From contig JAFRRT010000039.1 of the NCBI GenBank assembly GCA_017427945.1, positions 1-64,000 on the forward strand: 64,000 bases of DNA. Reading direction: 5' to 3'. The notes beneath the pieces were generated by a model, which saw only the letters and a program-made list of their open reading frames with translations, was not told the origin of the DNA and did no database searches. The position numbers and the translations under genes were made by a program. Every line of letters begins with the position of its first letter. Position 1 is the stretch's first letter. This stretch comes from Muribaculaceae bacterium. Lineage in GTDB: Bacteria; Bacteroidota; Bacteroidia; Bacteroidales; Muribaculaceae. Positions 59,986 through 64,000 of the stretch are shown here, piece after piece.

Positions 59986-61305
59986 ATGACCTTTAAAGCG
60001 CTCATCAATGCGGTAAAGTATGAGAAGTGGTGCCAAGTGCTGACGCTGCTCATGCGCCTCACTGTGGGCGGCGTGTTCATCTTTTCGGGCTTCACCAAGG
60101 GCATTGACCCATGGGGCACCTGCTACAAGATTACCGACTACTTCACCGCCATGGGGCTGGAACAATGGAGTGCGACCGCACTGTTCATTGCCGCTGCTCT
60201 GGCAGCGCTGGAATTCACGCTGGGAGTGCTGATTGCCGTGGGAGCCTACCGCCGCGGCGCGCCCATCTTGGCCCTGCTCCTGCTGCTGGTGATGACGCCG
60301 CTGACGCTGTGGCTTGCGGTTACCGGCGCAGTGCCCGACTGCGGATGCTTTGGCGATGCCCTGCACTTGAGCAACTGGGCGACCTTCGGCAAAAACATCC
60401 TGCTGCTGTTGGGAGTGGTCTATCTGTTGCTATTCAACACTTCGTTGCGTGGAGTTTATGGCCCTGCCGTACAGTGGGCAGTCATCGCCCTGTCGTTTGT
60501 GTTCATCATGGCCATCGCCTATTATGGCTACTTCGTGCAACCGCTTATCGACTACCGCCCCTACCCCGTAGGTACCCGTTTGGTAACTACCGCTGAAGAA
60601 GACTCCGAAGAAAGCGAGGACGACTTCATCTTTATCTACAGCAAGAATGGCGAGGAACACGAGTTCACCATCGACAGTCTGCCCGACGAGAATGACGGCT
60701 GGGAATATGTGACACGCTATCATGCGCGTCGTCCGCAGGGCAAGATCATCATACAAAACGGTGACAACCTCAACGGTATCGCCATCCAGGACGAAGACGG
60801 CATTGACGTCACCCTTGATGTGCTGGCAGACAGCCGCCGCACGGTGCTGCTCCTCTTCCCCGCACTGGAACAGGTGGGCGTGGTCAACTCCTTCGCATTG
60901 AATGAGATGAACGATGCCGCCCTGGTATCAGACGCCCAAGTGGTGGGGCTCACCTCGGCCACGGCCGAACAGGTTGAAGATTGGCGGGACTTGTCAATGG
61001 CAAGCTATCCCATCTATTATATGGACGACAGCGAACTCAAAATGGTGGCCCGCGGCAACCCCGCCGTGGTCTATGTCGAGGACGGTGTCATCAAGTGGAA
61101 ACGTACCCTGTCATCGCTCGACAACGTTGAGCAAGCCGAGTCGCTCGCCGACATGAGCAACGATTATGACAGTGACAACATCATGACAAGCCTATTGATT
61201 GCCTACCTGGCAGCAATGCTTGCCCTGCTGTTGCTTAACCGTTCCCACCTTGTCATCCTGAGCCTGTTCAAACGCAAAAACAAGAAACCTGAAACCACCG
61301 ACTAA
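59986..61305 (+). CDS. BT_3928-family DoxX/MauE-like membrane protein
   Basis: The 439-residue protein starts with a four-helix DoxX/MauE-like membrane domain (LLMRLTVGGVFIFSGFTKGIDPWG, then GCFGDALHLSNWATFGKN). A large periplasmic thioredoxin-like region follows (about 250-380: RRTVLLLFPALEQ, SMASYPIYYMDDSELKMVARG), and a final helix (about 400-420) precedes a basic cytosolic tail. MauE/DoxX domains with CGCFG motifs act in quinone-linked disulfide or electron transfer. Function in Bacteroidota not established. It follows DUF1599 and starts an operon with the kinase-AAA+ gene, 12 nt downstream. Confidence 0.85.
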   Translation: MTFKALINAVKYEKWCQVLTLLMRLTVGGVFIFSGFTKGIDPWGTCYKITDYFTAMGLEQWSATALFIAAALAALEFTLGVLIAVGAYRRGAPILALLLLLVMTPLTLWLAVTGAVPDCGCFGDALHLSNWATFGKNILLLLGVVYLLLFNTSLRGVYGPAVQWAVIALSFVFIMAIAYYGYFVQPLIDYRPYPVGTRLVTTAEEDSEESEDDFIFIYSKNGEEHEFTIDSLPDENDGWEYVTRYHARRPQGKIIIQNGDNLNGIAIQDEDGIDVTLDVLADSRRTVLLLFPALEQVGVVNSFALNEMNDAALVSDAQVVGLTSATAEQVEDWRDLSMASYPIYYMDDSELKMVARGNPAVVYVEDGVIKWKRTLSSLDNVEQAESLADMSNDYDSDNIMTSLLIAYLAAMLALLLLNRSHLVILSLFKRKNKKPETTD

Positions 61306-61317
61306 AAAAACTAAAAT

Positions 61318-63168
61318 ATGATACTGAAAGAAGGACAAACGATTGGCAATAAATGGCATGTGGTTTACCTCATCAAGGAAAACCCCTATGCCGAGAGTTA
61401 CCGCGTCGAGGACGAGAGCGGCAACCCCTACTTCATGAAGATTTACCGCCTCAAGAACACGCCCGAGAAACTCATCGTCAACGGAGACGTTGTCGAGATT
61501 GCGGCATGCCGCCAGTTGAGCCACAAGAACATCGTGAGCTACATCGATGACGGCACCTATCAGGACGAGGCAGGCGAATGCCGTTACCTGATAGCCACTT
61601 ACTTCAGCGGCAAACTCCTGAGCGAACTGCTGCAGAGCAAGAAGAAAAACAAACTCGACAAAAAAACTGCCGTGAAGATTTTCATCGAGATGCTGCAGGG
61701 CCTGCAATACCTGCATGAGCGTCCCGGCGTGATGCTGCACAATGACATCAACCCCACCAACGTGATGCTCAGCAGCAAGACACGCGGCATTGCCGAAATC
61801 ATCGACATGGGACACTTGTCATCCCGTTTCATGGGCACGCCGCCGTTTGACACGGCCGACCTTGACCCGCGCTACGCCAGCGGCCAGTCTTTCCTGGGCA
61901 AGTATGACGAGCGCAACGACATCTTTGCCGCCACAGGTGTCTTCTACACCATGCTGACGGGCAAAGCCCCCTGGGGAGTGGAATTCTCACCCGACATGTC
62001 ACGCAAAGAGAAAATCAGGCTGGTGCAGAAAGCCCGTAGCGAACAGGGCGAAATCAACGTCGATGACATCGAGGACGAGAAGCTGCAAGCCATCGTCGCC
62101 TGTGGCCTGTCACTGAGTTACACTGACCGCTATGAGAGCGTTGACGAAATACTCAATGACCTCATTGCCGATGACGACAGCGAGATTGCCAACGAACTGC
62201 GCGACCGCCTTGCCACAAGGCAGCAAGAGGCCACTAAGGACGACGAGGAATCCCAGGACTGGAGCGGTGGCAGTAGCCGTACCCAAGTCGCCAGCGAGAC
62301 CAGCGCCGACATCGAAATCAAGCGCGGCAACGGCAACGGCTTTGCCGACATCGCCGGTATGGACGACCTGAAGGAGATGCTGCGCAAACGCGTCATCCTC
62401 ATCCTCAAGGACAAAGAACTGGCCGAGAAATACAAACTCACCCCGCCCAACGGCATGTTGCTCTACGGTCCCCCGGGATGCGGCAAGAGCTTCTTTGCCG
62501 AGAAGTTTGCCGAGGAGACAGGCTTCAACTTCATCCTTGTCAAGGCCAGTGACCTGGGCTCCATCTACATCCACGGTTCCCAGGGCAAAATCGCCGACCT
62601 GTTCAAGAAGGCCGAGGAGAACGCCCCATCGGTATTGTGTTTCGACGAGTTCGACGCATTCGTCCCCAGCCGCTCGGGCGACCTAGGCAGCAACCAGGCA
62701 GGCGAGGTCAACGAGTTCCTGTCGCAGCTCAACAACTGCTCCAAACGCGGCATCTTTGTCATTGCCACCAGCAACCGTCCCGACAAGGTGGATCCAGCCG
62801 TGTTGCGCACCGGCCGCATCGACAAGCAGGTGTATGTGCCCATGCCCGACCTCACGGCACGTCGCCTCATGTTCGAGCTCTACCTCAAGGACCGTCCCTG
62901 TGGCGAGATTGACAGTGAGGCCCTGGCACAGAAGGCCGACGGTTATGTCGCCAGCGATATTGCCTATGCCGTGAACGAGGCCGCCACGATTGCTGCTTTC
63001 AACAATGAGATCATCACCCAAGAGCTGCTCATCAAGACCATCGAGGGCATCAAGCCGTCGGTGAACAAAGACCTGCTCAAGGAGTATGAAGAGATGCGTA
63101 ACCAAATGGAGGGTATCTCCCGCAGCAACTCCCTGCCTCGCGTGGGTTTCAACACCAATAACGACTGA
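61318..63168 (+). CDS. Protein kinase-AAA+ ATPase fusion
   Basis: The 616-residue cytoplasmic protein has an N-terminal eukaryotic-like Ser/Thr kinase domain (about 1-285): VAIK-type lysine K41 (YFMKIYRL), catalytic-loop H141-N-D143 with N148, and D163-M-G in the DFG position. The glycine-rich loop is weak and HRD reads HND, so activity is plausible but not certain. An acidic linker (about 285-340) leads to an FtsH/Cdc48-type AAA+ domain: Walker A 384-391 (GPPGCGKS), Walker B with D443-E444 (VLCFDEFD), sensor 1 N486, and R500 of the arginine-finger region, then the helical lid. This fusion is unusual. It is placed between a membrane protein and a YbjN-like protein. Confidence 0.9.
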   Translation: MILKEGQTIGNKWHVVYLIKENPYAESYRVEDESGNPYFMKIYRLKNTPEKLIVNGDVVEIAACRQLSHKNIVSYIDDGTYQDEAGECRYLIATYFSGKLLSELLQSKKKNKLDKKTAVKIFIEMLQGLQYLHERPGVMLHNDINPTNVMLSSKTRGIAEIIDMGHLSSRFMGTPPFDTADLDPRYASGQSFLGKYDERNDIFAATGVFYTMLTGKAPWGVEFSPDMSRKEKIRLVQKARSEQGEINVDDIEDEKLQAIVACGLSLSYTDRYESVDEILNDLIADDDSEIANELRDRLATRQQEATKDDEESQDWSGGSSRTQVASETSADIEIKRGNGNGFADIAGMDDLKEMLRKRVILILKDKELAEKYKLTPPNGMLLYGPPGCGKSFFAEKFAEETGFNFILVKASDLGSIYIHGSQGKIADLFKKAEENAPSVLCFDEFDAFVPSRSGDLGSNQAGEVNEFLSQLNNCSKRGIFVIATSNRPDKVDPAVLRTGRIDKQVYVPMPDLTARRLMFELYLKDRPCGEIDSEALAQKADGYVASDIAYAVNEAATIAAFNNEIITQELLIKTIEGIKPSVNKDLLKEYEEMRNQMEGISRSNSLPRVGFNTNND

Positions 63169-63194
63169 AAAACAAAAACTAAAGACTAAAAGAT

Positions 63195-63611
63195 ATGGAC
63201 TTAAACAAACTGATGATGGATTTTCTTGCCGAGGAAGGGTTCCGTCCGCACGAGACCCCCTTTGGCATCGCCTTCAAGAGCGAAGGCGTCAACTACCTTT
63301 ACTTCAAGGACGAGGATGACGAACAGTACTTCAGGCTGATGATGCCTGCCATCTTTGTCGTCACCGAGGACAACGAGGAGATGATCATGCGTGCCATGAA
63401 CGATGTAAACGGCAACATCAAAGTCGTGAAACTCTACACCATGGAAATGCAAGACGAGAACGACAAGAAGGAGACCAGCGTGTGGGTAGCCTTTGAAATC
63501 CTTGCCGACACCACGCCCGAACTGGGCGACATCGTGCCCCGCGCCATCAACCTGCTGCAAGGCGCACGCATCGCCTTCCTTGCCAGGTTGGAGGAAATGG
63601 CCGACAAATAA
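63195..63611 (+). CDS. YbjN-like / type III chaperone-fold protein
   Basis: The 138-residue protein is acidic, starts MDLNKLMMDFLAEEGFRPHE and shows an alpha-beta-beta-beta-alpha-alpha order like YbjN and type III secretion chaperone folds (VNYLYFKDEDDEQYFRLMMP, then KVVKLYTMEMQ and a final helix RAINLLQGARIAFLARLEEM). Such proteins often bind or shield partner proteins. It begins 26 nt after the kinase-AAA+ gene and ends at a shared terminator, so it is most likely a cofactor of that ATPase (inference). No signal peptide. Confidence 0.75.
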   Translation: MDLNKLMMDFLAEEGFRPHETPFGIAFKSEGVNYLYFKDEDDEQYFRLMMPAIFVVTEDNEEMIMRAMNDVNGNIKVVKLYTMEMQDENDKKETSVWVAFEILADTTPELGDIVPRAINLLQGARIAFLARLEEMADK

Positions 63612-63636
63612 CCGCGCCACACAACATCATTCAATA

Positions 63637-63680
63637 AAACGGGTTCCCGCCAAGTTGTTTTGGCAGGAACCCGTTTTTTC
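63637..63680. terminator. Bidirectional terminator at the end of the kinase-AAA+ operon
   Basis: A stem AAACGGGTTCC plus GCCAA, with one C-A mismatch, spans 63637-63676 and has T-runs on both strands. It separates convergent transcription units. Confidence 0.88.
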
Positions 63681-63701
63681 GTGTTGTGTTGCTATGAATC
63701 T

Positions 63702-64000
63702 TTACAGATATGGCTCAATGGCGCTGTCCTTGACACGAGTGAATGTGGCAGTAACTTCTTGTCCGTCATCTTCGAAGGTGAGCGTCAATTTGTCTCCCTT
63801 TACCTTATAAAGACATTTGACAATTTCATCCTCATACAAGTAATTGTAAGTAATGGTCAAGACATTACCCGATACGGTATATGTTCCTTGAAAAATATCG
63901 ACACCGGTTTCGCCATTGAGCATGGATTTATTCACTTCATAAAATGTACCGTCTTTAGTAAATTGGAACAATGTCACCGCTGCTCCATAACCAGTATTAT
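63702..64000 (-). CDS. Lipocalin-like protein, 5' part beyond the window
   Basis: The frame is open to the window's end, so the N-terminus, probably with a lipoprotein signal, is missing. The visible 99 or so residues show repeating beta strands with the pattern FTKDGTFYEV, GTYTVSGNVLTITY, KVKGDKLTLTFED and ATFTRV. This is the usual C-terminal half of lipocalin-like Bacteroidota proteins (similar to the DUF5004/lipocalin_4 groups). A GTG at 63975-63977 could start a shorter protein, but the frame runs upstream with family-like residues (NTGYGAAV). Ligand unknown. Confidence 0.7.
   Translation of the reverse strand, partial: NTGYGAAVTLFQFTKDGTFYEVNKSMLNGETGVDIFQGTYTVSGNVLTITYNYLYEDEIVKCLYKVKGDKLTLTFEDDGQEVTATFTRVKDSAIEPYL

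Overview
The window is chromosomal DNA of a gut-type Bacteroidales bacterium, most likely near Muribaculaceae or Prevotellaceae (family assignment is inference). The evidence is a SusC/SusD pair with GH97 and GH13 enzymes, Rpb6-type RpoZ, a BT_3928-family DoxX protein, dockerin-like repeats on secreted proteins, a MurQ/MurK/NamZ locus, and many promoters of the Bacteroidota type (TTTG, 19-20 bp, TAnnTTTG). Almost all genes look intact. No rRNA, prophage, CRISPR array or replication origin was seen.

Layout. 1-1.7 kb: partial tRNA-Tyr, tRNA-Thr, hpf and xerC/D, all minus. 1.9-15.2 kb: ten minus-strand genes that look like one operon for peptidoglycan breakdown and N-acetylmuramic acid salvage: amidase, GT2, DUF4922, SpoIID, AmpG/MurT, NamZ, NagX, MurK, MurQ and an SGNH hydrolase, behind one good promoter at 15.2 kb. 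15.5-19.5 kb: dsbD, a GxxExxY nuclease-like gene enclosed by hairpin-capped inverted repeats, and a cysteine desulfidase/serine dehydratase-like gene. 19.6-28.7 kb: a starch/alpha-glucan utilisation locus (susD, susC, GH97, GH13, all minus). 28.9-36 kb: a sodium:solute symporter, a secreted GHL10 hydrolase, a small conserved protein with pyrE, and a SUMF1-type protein. 35.7-40.9 kb: patatin-recX-comF, rpoZ-bamD, an AT-rich acyltransferase and bcp. 40.9-54 kb: DPP IV-like peptidase, miaA, a YoeB/YefM-type toxin-antitoxin pair, recR, mdh, tRNA-Val, an RluB-type pseudouridine synthase with a long GYQ/R repeat tail, asnS, a Cys-rich LRR protein and recA. 54-64 kb: a 1625-residue multi-module secreted protein, then DUF1599, a DoxX-type membrane protein, a protein kinase-AAA+ fusion and a YbjN-like small protein, ending in a partial lipocalin-like gene.

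How it works together. The peptidoglycan locus gives a nearly complete inferred route: the amidase strips peptides, SpoIID and NamZ act on the bare glycan, an AmpG-like permease takes up MurNAc, MurK phosphorylates it and MurQ makes GlcNAc-6-phosphate. The starch locus binds and imports glucans through SusCD and trims them with GH13 and GH97.

The signals most worth following are three. First, a putative small mobile element carrying the GxxExxY gene (17634-18202), with two gene-less 82-bp relatives at 48647-48728 and 50241-50322. Second, the kinase-AAA+ fusion with its small partner (61318-63611). Third, a toxin-antitoxin promoter overlapped by a TGTACA-centred palindrome. Motif and family calls come from reading the sequence; no database search was run.
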